The position numbers were made by a program, and so were the translations under genes. Shown here one piece after another: positions 13,010-23,763 of a stretch of DNA of 64,000 nt. Each line of letters begins with the position of its first letter. The stretch's first letter is position 1. The notes below the pieces were generated by a model. That model ran no database searches. It was not told the origin of the DNA and saw nothing but the letters and a program-made list of their open reading frames with translations. Origin of the DNA: Rallus limicola (taxonomy: Eukaryota > Chordata > Aves > Gruiformes > Rallidae); contig JAKCOZ010000003.1 of NCBI GenBank assembly GCA_022605955.1, positions 54,994,179-55,058,178 on the forward strand, read 5' to 3'.

Positions 13010-16000
13010 GTCTTTATATGATACGAGCAGAGGAGTGGCTACTCCTGACTTTTGTACAGCAAAGAGTAGCACTTTGAAATGGGGTTGTGGAAAATTCCAA
13101 CCTCGCACATGGAAAAAAAAATAGTTAGGAGCTGCTCCTGCCAAACCCGTAGGTTATGCAGCACAAGTAGAAAACTAATTAAATAATAATAATTATCATT
13201 TCATATTGTAATGTTGGTAGTGGCATACATGATTTATAGGATTTGACGTTAGAACAAATTTTCTTTTTAAGTGGTTTCTATATTTGGGATAAATTACTGA
13301 ACAACATAAGTAGCTGTACTGAAATTTATACCTTCCACAATGGTATTTGTTCTTTACCATCTTAAAAGAGATCCCCATAGGAACTAAAAAGACCAATGTT
13401 TGCACCGGATTTTAGAGGAACTGATTGATTATTAAGGAAAAGAAACAAATAAAAAAGCATTAGAAAGTTTTCTCAGCACAAGATCCTTTGACAAATCCAA
13501 GCTGAATTCAAATGTTTTGTCAGGCTTTTTCCACCAGGTATTTTTCTGCTTCTGCTGAAGCCTTTCTGCCCATCTGAGGACCAGCTCCTCAGATCCATCC
13601 ATCCACAAATGCCTGAAATGTGCATAGCCTGTAACAAGGTCTGTCACAAGCTATGTAGTAATGTCTAATGCTGCTTGTATAACAAAAGTGGTAGATTGAG
13701 ATGGCCTTGACCTCCAGCCTGGATTCAGATGGAGTTGTGACTGAGGTGTTGGATCCTACTCTGACTTTTATATAAAGTTAAACATCAATTTATTTTTTTT
13801 TGTACATTTTTAGTTAGCTTCTCTTCTGCCATTAGAACTACTTCCCTCATGGTACTACTTCTCAAGTAGTATTTAATTTGGTTTTCACTCATCCTGTTAC
13901 ATAGTTAGCAGAAAGCCCTCCTTGTATTTTTTTTCTTGTATCTCATTATTTAAATTTTCGTTTTCTTTCTTAAAGACAATGGTGTTTTACTTAAAACTGT
14001 GATTCACAGACTTGGAAAGGAGCTCAGTCAAGAAATAAAACTAACTAATGTTTGATTAACTTAAAGACTTTAATGTAAAAATATAATTTTACTGAAAAAA
14101 ATTAAATTGAGAATTAGGATATGATAGAACAGATTCATAGGAAATACCAGCTTTTAGTTTATTTAGTATTTATAATAGTTATGGGAAGAAATACAGTTTA
14201 GGGGCTAGATCTACTCTATGGAGCCCTGGAAGAACTAAAGTTTTGACCTTACAACTTCTTGAATACTGTATCTTTAATAATGCTACTTGTAGCCTTAAAA
14301 AAACCCCAGATTTTTCTCCAGGAAGAAGTTTATTGTTTTCTCAAGTGTAGTCTACATAAAGCTGCAATTGCTAAAGAATTTGGTATGGGTGTCTAACAAT
14401 TCTCTTATTAATTATTTCCACCCAAAGAAGATTGATACCAGCTGGGAGGAAAGTCCTCCAAAGTAGACCATGCCTTGATTGCTGTAAACTGCTTTCCTGA
14501 GAGACAGTGAACTTAGATTAAAATACCTGCACTGACCCAGAGATCAAGGAGTTTCTTTGTTCCCAGATGGATATTTAAATCTTGAACTGGATATTTTCTG
14601 AATTCTTTCACTTTTGGAGAATTTTTTAAAGCCCCAAAACAAAGGAAACTTATTTCCTTGTTACTCAGTAAGCTCCCTCTGATTCCTGTCAATCTAAGAG
14701 ATTGCTCTTTTTTGGTTTTAAGTACAGACATTCAAAAACTATTACTTAGCCATATTTTCAACACCAAGTTTTCACTTGTGAAGATAGAAAGAGCTCATAA
14801 ATCTGAACAAACTTTTAATTTACAAAAAAGTGTAAATACAGAGGAACCATCAATTTGTGAGTTTTTATATTAGTGATTAAATAGCAATTTTGTCATCTGC
14901 AACTAGGAGTTGCTGGCTGTTATTTTAGCTAATATGCAGTCTACATAATACATTTTAATAGATGAAAAGCACAGGAGTAATTAATAACCTTGGCATCTAA
15001 ATGGCAAAAGAGCAAGCCTGAAGCTCTTTGAGAAACAAGAGCATTTGAGCACAGCTAGTATGGGTGGTAGAGAGACACAAGCATTGGTATTCCATGTGTA
15101 AAGTTTTTTTTTATAGAAAGTGTACTGCTGATTTGGAGGGTTTTTTTGTGTTAACAGGATTATTATTTTTGGTCCTGTATATTAGGCACTATGCTGGATA
15201 ACTGCCTAATCTTACTAGTGTCATCCCAGTTCTTCCTTCTTTGCTTCTTCATTTCTGAAATGATCCTCAGTTCTTTGTGGTAAATACTGTGTTTTCTCAT
15301 GTATGCTGCATGCCTGCAAGCACAATTTATTTTCCTGGGCACTGGATGATCAACAGCTATAAAACTATTCTCATTTCTTTCCTCTGACAAGGAAAACAGA
15401 AAAATCTGACAAGGAGTCCCAGGGCTTTTTTGAATGTGTTAAAGTGTCTGATTTTCTTTGGGAACAGCCCTTTGACTGTCTTTACTTCAAGCTAAAGGGA
15501 GGATGCTGACAACACCTTTGCAATTTTAAAAGCTTGTGAGTGAGCTGTCTGGTGCTGCTAATCTCCCAGAGAGAATGAGAAAGGGTAGCTACAGATCAGA
15601 AATACAAGACCCGGGTATTCACCTTTTCTTCTGAGCTCTGTTACACAGATCGTGGCTATGAACATGGGTTTGCTACGGTTGCAGAATAAACAGATTTCTT
15701 TTGAATTGAGATGCTTCTGGTATAAACACAATGCTGCAGGAAAAAAACAGGATAAGCAGACATCACAACAAATAACACTATTTATTTACTGTCCTTGGGA
15801 AGGGAAACAGCTGATAAGATGAAATGTGGTTGTGTGTTAAAATGGACAGTTCTGAAAAGAAAGAAATGAGGCCATAGGAGTATGTTCATGCATATTAAAA
15901 AGAAAATATTTCCTTTTTGCACTTGATAATTCTGCATGCTCAGCTCTTTCTAATCCTTCTGCCATGGACTGTAAAATAAAATTGACCTTTAGTCTCCTTG

Positions 16001-16246
16001 TAATTAGGTTAACACCCACATTTAAGAATACAATCATGTATTAAAAATAGTCAATTTTATTTCATCTCACTGTGCTAAGTACTATCTGGCAGAATCTCTG
16101 ACGCTTTATCTAACAATTAATTTGGAAGGAATATCTCTTCTCATGCACAGAGGATACATTACCAGACTGCTCTTTCAGAGCCAGTAATCTATGATCCCAC
16201 TATACAGGTACAAATGTGTTTTTCCCTTCAGCTTCTTGCTGGCTCA

Positions 16247-16269
16247 GTCACTTGTCTCTTTTCTTGCAG
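16247..16269 (+). promoter_or_regulatory. HCN1: Splice acceptor of HCN1 exon 4
   Basis: A pyrimidine tract (CTTGTCTCTTTTCTTGCAG) leads directly into the asparagine codon that opens the exon. Two other AG dinucleotides lie upstream at 16230-16231 and 16245-16246. Using either would shift the frame (38 or 23 extra bases), so 16268-16269 is the productive site. Confidence 0.93.
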
Positions 16270-16488
16270 AACGATTCCTGGGGAAAGCAGTACTCATACG
16301 CACTCTTCAAAGCCATGAGCCATATGCTCTGCATTGGTTATGGAGCCCGTGCCCCTGTCAGCATGTCCGACCTCTGGATAACTATGTTGAGTATGATCGT
16401 GGGGGCTACTTGTTATGCCATGTTTGTTGGTCACGCCACTGCCCTCATTCAGTCTCTGGATTCCTCACGGCGACAGTATCAAGAAAAG
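16270..16488 (+). CDS. HCN1: HCN1 exon 4: pore loop, selectivity filter and S6
   Basis: The exon has 73 codons in phase 0 at both ends and no stop. Residues 1-3 are N-D-S, the N-glycosylation sequon known from the S5-pore loop of HCN channels. Residues 8-20 form the pore helix ([13 protein letters not shown]). Residues 21-25 are CIGYG, the HCN version of the potassium-channel filter, where C replaces the usual T and lets Na+ pass. Residues 30-66 run from the outer S6 through [20 protein letters not shown], the inner gate region. SSRRQYQEK starts the C-linker. Residue 27 is arginine (codon CGT, 16348-16350), where mammalian HCN1 has glutamine in my memory. The donor is AAG|GTAACT. The S6 text [11 protein letters not shown] and MFVGHA separates HCN1 from HCN2 and HCN4. 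This is a fragment of a protein of about 900 residues. Confidence 0.97.
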
Positions 16489-16494
16489 GTAACT
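16486..16494 (+). promoter_or_regulatory. HCN1: Splice donor of HCN1 exon 4
   Basis: The site is AAG|GTAACT, with the cut after 16488. It is a reasonable U1 match over the first four intron bases and weaker at +5 and +6. The phase is 0, matching the phase-0 start of the exon at 43183. Confidence 0.92.
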
Positions 16495-17090
16495 GATTTT
16501 AGCATGAGTCTTTAAGTTTTGAAATAGATTAATAGGATGTTGTAGCTGTGGAAAGTTCGTATGAATTGATATGAAATGATTTAGTAGCATCTGAACTCTG
16601 TGGCAGATTGCAATGAACACAAAAGAATTTGGAATGTGCCATAGGATGAACATATTCCTTCATAGACCCACTTTCTGTAGGAAGCAGGTGGTTCTGCAGC
16701 TGCATACTTCACATGCATTGAATAAATTTTGGATGTGAAACTTGCTTTAAACTCTGTAAAATCTTCTGTGAAAACTCCACCCCCTGATTCAGACTATGCT
16801 TTATACCCTGGTGCTACACTCCATAGGTACTTAATCTAGATAGCTTGAACAAGGGCCTTGAGCTCAATAACTTGGCCTTGTCTATACAATTTCTTGCCAT
16901 ACCTTTGGATTACAGTTTAGGGATAACCTTGAATTTGTCAAAAGAATGACCTTTAAATGAGGACCAGACCAAATCAATGAGTTTTGCTTATAACAACCTC
17001 AGAGCAGAGCTCAGAGGATGCCTTCATTTGCTTTATAATGGCATTGTTTACACACTTACCCATGACCTCTCCAAGAACAAAAGGGAGGGC

Positions 17091-17703
17091 TGCTGTTGCA
17101 GTTTAGGCCCAGACAGCAACTAAGCCCCACTCAGCCTCTCTCACTCCCCAGTGGTGGAATCCAGGAGAGAGTCAGATGAGTGAAACTGGGAAAACTTGTG
17201 GGCTGAGATAAAGTTTTATAGGTAATGCAAAAGGCACACACGCAAGCAAAGCAAGACAAGGAATACATTCCCCACTTCCCATGGGCAAGCAGGTGTTCAG
17301 CCATCTTCAGGACAGCAAGGCTCCATCACATGTAATGGTTATTTGGGAAGACAAATGCCATCACTCTAAATGCCACTGCGTACTCTTTTTCTTCATCTCC
17401 TCTGTTATAAGCTGAGCATGACATCATGTTATGGAATATTCCTTTGTCCAGTTGGGGTCAGCCACCCTGGATGTGTCCCCTCCCAACTCCTTGTGCATCT
17501 CCAGCCATCCCACTGGCAGAGTGATGCGAGAAGCAGAAAAGACCTCGTCTCTGTGGAAGCACTGCTCTGCAATAACAAAACACACCTCTGTATAACAAAG
17601 CCATCTCTGTATTATCAACAGTGTTTCCAACACAAAGCCAAAACATAGCCCCATCCTAGCCACCATTAATTACTTTAAAACTGTCTCACCTGAAAACAGG
17701 ACA
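17091..17703 (+). mobile_element. Solo LTR of an avian endogenous retrovirus (ERVL-like)
   Basis: The stretch resembles an abundant bird ERV LTR. It has a TG start followed by CAGCAACTAAGCCCCACTCA, then ACATTCCCCACTTCCCATGG (17263-17282) and CAGTTGGGGTCAGCCACCCT (17450-17469). Further on come AACTCCTTGTGCATCTCCAG and, near the end, CACAAAGCCAAAACATAGCC (17631-17650), closing in CA at 17703. A TATA-like GTTATAAG lies near 17404 and a CRE-like TGACATCA near 17420, both in the usual promoter part of such LTRs. No gag, pol or env sequence flanks it and no second LTR is present, so it is a solo LTR. The 5 bp flanks (AGGGC and GTGGC) match only partly, so a target-site duplication is not proven. 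The exact family name needs a repeat-library search. Confidence 0.8.
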
Positions 17704-18043
17704 GTGGCCAATGGGTGGAAAAGTAAAGAGAGTTTAGTGGAAGAAAGAGAATTCTTTATGAAACAGTTAAAAAGGTTTGTTGATTCATTGTAGGTATGAT
17801 TTGAATTAAAAAGGCATACATGGGTACAGTGTGGGAATTTTCTGGGATGTGTACTCATCACCATTGTCATCTGTGTAGTAAAAGGCAGACGCAAGTATGT
17901 GTGCAGCTATGAAACCAGGACATCAGGCTAGGTATGGTGGTATAAGGAAGAGAGGATCAGAATGCGCCTCAGCAAGGGACAAAAATCACATGCAGAATTA
18001 TTGAGGTGTTTAAAATAAGCCAAAATCAGTTATTAGAGTAAAT

Positions 18044-18060
18044 GGGGGGGGTAGGGGGGG
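18044..18060 (+). repeat. Paired G runs (8 G, then 7 G)
   Basis: Two G runs are separated by TA, followed by CGAGGCTGG. It is a possible two-run contribution to a G-quadruplex but lacks four clear tracts of three. It may be slippage-prone low-complexity sequence. Confidence 0.6.
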
Positions 18061-20540
18061 CGAGGCTGGAGAGAGAAGTCAGCTGAGCAATGTAGTGAAA
18101 TCTGAGAGTTCATGTTGGCAAATAAGAAACACAGCCTGAGCAATAGTATTTGGCATATATCCATAAGAAAGTCCAGAAAAGTAAACTGGGTAGAAATGCT
18201 GGTGTGGTGAACACAAGCCTGGGAATGAAATACGGCAGAGAGTAAGTAGAGGAGAGGGTGACCCGTGAGCATCTGCTCAAGATGAAGAGGAATAGCCTTT
18301 TTATGGGGCAAGAAAAAGGGAAAATAAATTAAAAAAAAAAAATAATTCGAGTAGGCATAACTGGGGTGTTTTCTATGGAAAAGGGAGGAAATAAGAGTAT
18401 GTGGGAGAAAAGAGTTTTCATTCAATTTTGTCAAGGTCAGGTTGCAACAAGATCACGGCATCAACATAACAGAGACAGAGAAAGGTAAGGGAAGAAATCT
18501 TAATTCCAGTAACAGAGAAATTAGCCACTAACTGACCAATTAACCTCACAGTTGTTTAAAACAGAAGTTTCCAAGCAAGAAAGCCCTCACTGTGTTATCT
18601 TAAACATCAGAATGAGAGGTTTAGAAGAAAATCATGAGTGAACATTAAAATCTCTAAAGCTCTGAGTGCAGTCAGTGACCATGTGAAGCCCTCAAATCTA
18701 TATCAGTGTAAAGTCATGGGGCTAATCCTGGTAGGTCATGTAACCCAAACTAACTGTGTGCTGGTCTCTTCTACCTGCTGAAAGGAAAGTAGTTTTATCA
18801 AAAGGGGACACTTGCAGGGAGCTGTGGGACAGAAACATCCTAACCAGAGTCATGAGGGAAGACAGACAAGGAAACACTAAGCCCAGTACAACTTCGGTTT
18901 TTGTTAGAGGTAAGGGTCAACATATATACACATACATACATGTGTGAAACCAGCAGAAATGCCATGTTTTCACATAACAGCACAGTCTTTATTAAACGTT
19001 AGCACAGAAATGCTTCACGTTTTTCAGTTCCTGCAGTTCTCAACATTTTCATGCTTTTTGGTTTTACTTCTTACTTGTTTCATGACATCAGAGGCAAAAA
19101 CATAGCATAGCACTGACAATCACAAATCAAAGAAATGAGCCTGACATTGCATGTTTCTGTGCTTTAGCAAAATGGTGTATGCTAGTTATTATGGGCTAGA
19201 GCTACAGAATGTCTGAATTAAATAACTATTTAGTTTTGATTTCTGATACCATGAAATAATAAGTATATTATCAGCTGTAATAACTATACTGACATGTTTG
19301 TATATTCTTGGCCATTGCTTTATCATAGTTTACTCATGAATTTTGAAATAAAACTTTGATTATAGCCTAAGAATTATAAGCTATTGCTATGTCCTGCTAA
19401 CAAATTTTGTATATTTCTGTCTTTACTCTGAATACTAGATAAATGGTTATTTCAGAGGCCCATTTCAAAGGTTTGTTCTACCCATCTTGTCAGCACATTT
19501 TCTAAATTATTGGCAAACAAAAATAGCTTATATTTCACTTAACTGAGACTTGGACTTAATATACTTAAGAAATATACATTTCTCAGCTCCATCGTTATCT
19601 TTATAAGAGTTACAGAAAAGAGTGTAAATAACATGAATTTCTAAGTAATATAGTATGGTAGCAGATATAAACAAAGAGGTTTTTCTTTGTTTTTTCTCTG
19701 AGTACCATCATGCCAAAACTTATCCTTTTGGGCTAGTGTTGTGTTGCTTTTTATCTGCTGTAGCTAAAATAATATTTCATAAATATATCTGTGGAATAAA
19801 ACTGAAAGGAGAGTTCTGGTCCTTCTCACATTGAAATCAGCTAGAAGTGACATATTTGCTGAAATCACTGTATCTGCCTCATTCAGATCCTCCCAAAGGT
19901 CAGGGTATGCAAACTAGAACAGGCATAATCCAAATTGCAAGGAAAAAAAACCCCAGGAAGACAAGAGAGAGCTTTTATTAAGCCAAATATGTCAAACACT
20001 ATCTAAGAACACCAGCTAAGAATTTGACCTATACCAAGCATTGCATGCTGAGAGAAATCAAACTATGGTAAGAAAGCAAATACTGCTCCACATGTGTACT
20101 GTTATAGGCCAAAGACATGATTTATCAGAGGAAATTAACAGTGATTATAAGCTGTCAAATGTAGAAGGTGGACAATAAAACCACATACCAAGAAATCCTA
20201 CGAAAAAGGATGCATTGGTACATTCTGGTGAGTTTGAAGGATTTCAGATATTTTTCTGCTGGAGTGGAGCTATTTTCTGAGAGAAAATACCTCTCAGATT
20301 GAATCACTGGGTCTTGGTGTCAGTGAGTGAAAGGCCAATTCTCAACAAGGGAGAAAATATACCTGTCCAGGCCATGTATATGTGATCTCCTTTCAGTAAG
20401 AAAGTCTAACCATTCTACCTTATAAAAGTACTGAATGAATCATTGAATCAATTGTATCTTAGCACTTTCCTTCCCTTCTTTGGTATAAGTCAGTGATGAA
20501 CTCAGTAGTAAATAAAAGCAGAAGTAACACCTTTGAAATC

Positions 20541-21084
20541 TTCTAATCACATAATGTTAGGTGTTGGAAGGGTACCTTAAAAGATCATCTAGTCCAACCC
20601 CCACCCTGCCCAGAGCAGTATCATCTAGACTAGGTCACACAGGAACGCTTCTGGGTGGGTTTTGAATGTCTACAGAGAAGGAGACTCCACAACCTCTCTG
20701 GGCAGTCTCTTCCAGGGTTCTGTCACCCTCACAGTGAAAAAGTTTCTTCCTATGCTCCAGCTTGAACCCCTTGCCCCTTGTTGTATGACTGGACATGGCT
20801 AAGAGCCTGGCTCCATCCTCCTGACATATACCCTTTACATATTTGTAAACACTAATAAGATCACCCCTCAGTCTCCTCTTCTCCAAGCTAAAGAGACCCA
20901 GCTCCCTCAACCTCTCCTCATAAAGAAGGTGTTCCACTCCCTTCATCATCTTGGTGATCCTGTGCTGGACTTTTTCAAGGAGTTCTATGTCCTTCTTGAA
21001 CTAAGGGGCCCAGAACTGGACGCAGTATTCCAGGTGCGGTCTCACCAGGGCAGAGTAGAGGGGTAGAAGGACCTCTCTTGATCT
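20541..21084 (-). mobile_element. CR1 LINE 3' fragment, minus strand
   Basis: Read on the minus strand, the fragment encodes a decayed ORF2 C-terminus including [20 protein letters not shown] followed by [12 protein letters not shown], and ends on the left with a typical CR1 tail (GTTGGAAGGGTACCTTAAAA region on the + strand). It breaks off at about 21084 at the usual 5' truncation. The minus-strand frame 20635-20949 stays open for 104 codons, so this copy is less decayed than the one at 9.8-11.4 kb. It is not a gene. Confidence 0.92.
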
Positions 21085-23613
21085 AGTAATATTAGGATGT
21101 CATTACATCTCAAAAACAGTTGTCTTTGCAAAGGCAACATCTATTTGAAACAGCCAGAAATGCATTTGTAGCTCTTGCTATCAAACCAGTGTGAAACAAA
21201 GCAGCCAAATGAACAGTCACTTGAGAAGGAAGTGAAGATCATTAGTTAAATATTTCTTCCTTTTTATGTTGGCAGTTTATAATGGGAAAATGTTCACCTA
21301 ATGCTCTGGATGTCATTGAATAATCTTGATTCAAGACAGGTTAATGTTTCCTCTGTTCCAGTCTGTCATGGGCATAAAATATACATGAACAAAGTCAAAA
21401 CAAGCTAATAGAGAATAGATTTGTAGTAGCATTCAGATTGTTTCATAGCATGAAGATTTTTAAATTGGATTGATAAAATCACAGCTATTAGATCCATATT
21501 CATTATGCTATCATTTGGTATGTTTTGATTTTTCTCTATTGCTAAGCAACTCAACCACACAAGGTTTCAAAAATAGAAAAAAACAATCAAAGCAATTTTA
21601 CAAATTGCAAGTAATAAAGAGGCATTACATATATTAAATTCTGCCATATGCATATCATAGAAAATAATAAAAAAATAAATCTCCATATAGTGGATGCTGC
21701 CCCAGTCGTGTGAAGATATATTAAATCATTATTAAAGCTGTGAAAGAATTCTGGGCTTGCCATTAGCTTCAGATATCCCAAAGGACATCTTCTAACTCTA
21801 TACTTTTATCTCTTGATGCATGGTCTTTAGCACATCTTCAATTAAATCAGTGTAGTTCATAGGGAGAAAAAGACATAAACATACTTTTCTACAGAGAAAA
21901 AAAAAATAATTCCATATAAAGGCAATTTAAAAGCAACTTATTAATTATCACTGTGTATTTTTACATAGACATCATTGGGATTTGAAGCACCAATTGCTCA
22001 TTTTTCATTTCTTAAGCATCTAAAGAACTCTTTACAAATGAGTAACAGAGTTAGGACAGGACAGCTCAATAATTTACAGCACAAAGCTTTGCATCAGCTT
22101 TTTGAGTCTGCCCCTTGTAGCTCCAGTTCGAATGTGTAAATTGTCCACGTAATCCCTGGGGAGACAGTCAGTATGCACTTGCAAGAGGCAGACATTCTCA
22201 GGGGCAGCTTTGGGGTAGCAGTGGATGAAACACATTTTCCCTTCCCTTTCCCCTCCACGAGGCCATGGTACATACTGAAGCCAAGTTCTTGTGCTCATTA
22301 GTACTGCTTTGTTACCTAGATGACTATCCTAAAAAAACTTGGATAGCTCCAAGTATCTCATCTGTAAGTGCCAGGGACTTGCATACTTAGACTAGGAAAT
22401 GGCAGTTCTGGTCATGACCCAGGTGCATAGGGAAGTAAAAGCTGTGGCAAACAGCACCACAGCACAGTTTCACTAGTTGTGTACCAGCTTTTTGGTATAC
22501 TTTAAATTAAGCAAAATATCAATATCCGTATATGTATAAATGTAAATACACACTTTTTTGTCAGCTTGCCCTTGCTAGAGTTTGGAGTCAGGTGAGACAG
22601 AGTAAAACTGATAACAAAGGATTTCCACTGACTGCATATTATATATACCGTTCATAACAACCTTTGAAAATCTAGTTGCTGAAACTAGACAGATGTTCAG
22701 AGTACAAATTGCAGAACTTTTATTTTAGACATCCATCTGAAATTGCAATTCTGGAGTTTTAGCATGTAGTTCCTGGATCAGATCTGATCCAAACAGCAAA
22801 GTTCCTCAGGAAATCCTGATTTCTAAGTTCAATAGCTATTCATGGTGTTCAAGATTTTATTAAAAAAAAATAAAAAATCAGACCTCTTGCTTTTCTAATG
22901 CTGACAGTGGGTTTTAGAAAGCCTGAAAATAGCATAACACAAAAATGTTCGGTGACTCTCTCAACTTCTCTTAACAGTAGTGCATTTTCACCTACACAGA
23001 ATAATTTTAGCAATAGTTCACGACATGTTCAGATTGCTGGAGAAGGTAAGCCACTTGGCAGACAAATCTTATCTTTTCTGTGCAGTTGTGCTGCGGTATA
23101 CAAGCCACCTTAAATGAATTTACTTATTTTGGAGAATAAGGAATAGTTTACCTTATCCTGTAGTTATATCTACTTGCAAGAAAAAAATAGTGGGTAAATA
23201 AAGCAAAATCTTGTCACTGCCAGCCTGTAGTTTTGCAAGTTTTTATAAAAATCTCATCAGCTTGCATAGATATATATCCTCTTTAGCTCTGCCACAGCAC
23301 AGTATTTTATAGAAAACAATTTTTGAAGTATATTAGAAATGATCAGTTGCTGAAAGTTTTATGCAGACTCAGACCTTCAGGACTGAATATTGACTGTGCC
23401 AAAAGCATAACAGCTCTTGTAGTATTGTGAACTAGAAAATTCACTATTCCCTAAACATTTGGGCATAACTGGGAGTCATTGCTTGAGATAGTTTCCATTG
23501 ATTGTTTCTGGTAGTTATAATTATCAGTTTTGTGGTTTTATTTTTAACTCCACTGTGTTAGAAAAGAGACTCTAAGTCTTGACTTTTGGATTATTTCTGA
23601 ATCATTTTACTAT

Positions 23614-23763
23614 CTTGTGGATGCCCCCTCCCTGGCAGTGTCCAAGTCCAGATTGGATGGGCCTTTGGGCAACCTGGGCTAGTAGAGGGTGTCCCTGCCC
23701 ATTGTAGGGAGGTTGGGACTAGATGGGTTTTGAGGTCCCTGCCAACCCAAACCATTCTATGAA
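23614..23763 (+). mobile_element. CR1 LINE tail, about 150 bp
   Basis: Only the last part of the element is left: the block GGATGCCCCCTCCCTGGCAG, then the segment around GGGCAACCTGGGCTAGTAGA, ending in AACCCAAACCATTCTATGA. It is strongly 5'-truncated and has no coding capacity. Confidence 0.88.

Larger units (their letters stand above)
1..16269 (+). other. HCN1: HCN1 intron 3, 3' part
   Basis: This stretch is AT-rich with many stops in all frames and no exon-like ORF. It contains a CR1 tail at 1962-2192, a larger decayed CR1 at 9790-11410, a 23 bp tandem duplication at 9291-9336 and a 14-base A run at 12996-13009. I see nothing recognisable in 1-1961, 2193-9289, 9337-9789 or 11411-16246. The exon upstream, which would encode S4/S5 (about 162 bp by family pattern), is not in the window, so this intron is longer than 16 kb. 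Confidence 0.85.

Noticed and set aside
16191..16515. Two overlapping ORFs across exon 4
   Set aside because: One is the HCN1 frame extended into both introns, and the other is an out-of-frame shadow. Only 16270-16488 is exon.
17086..17708. Possible 5 bp target-site duplication around the first LTR (AGGGC / GTGGC)
   Set aside because: Only three of five bases agree, so it cannot be claimed as a duplication.
18033..18434. 133-codon open frame on the minus strand rich in F, L and S
   Set aside because: The + strand is purine-rich here, which removes stops on the other strand. No domain, splice context or homology is visible.
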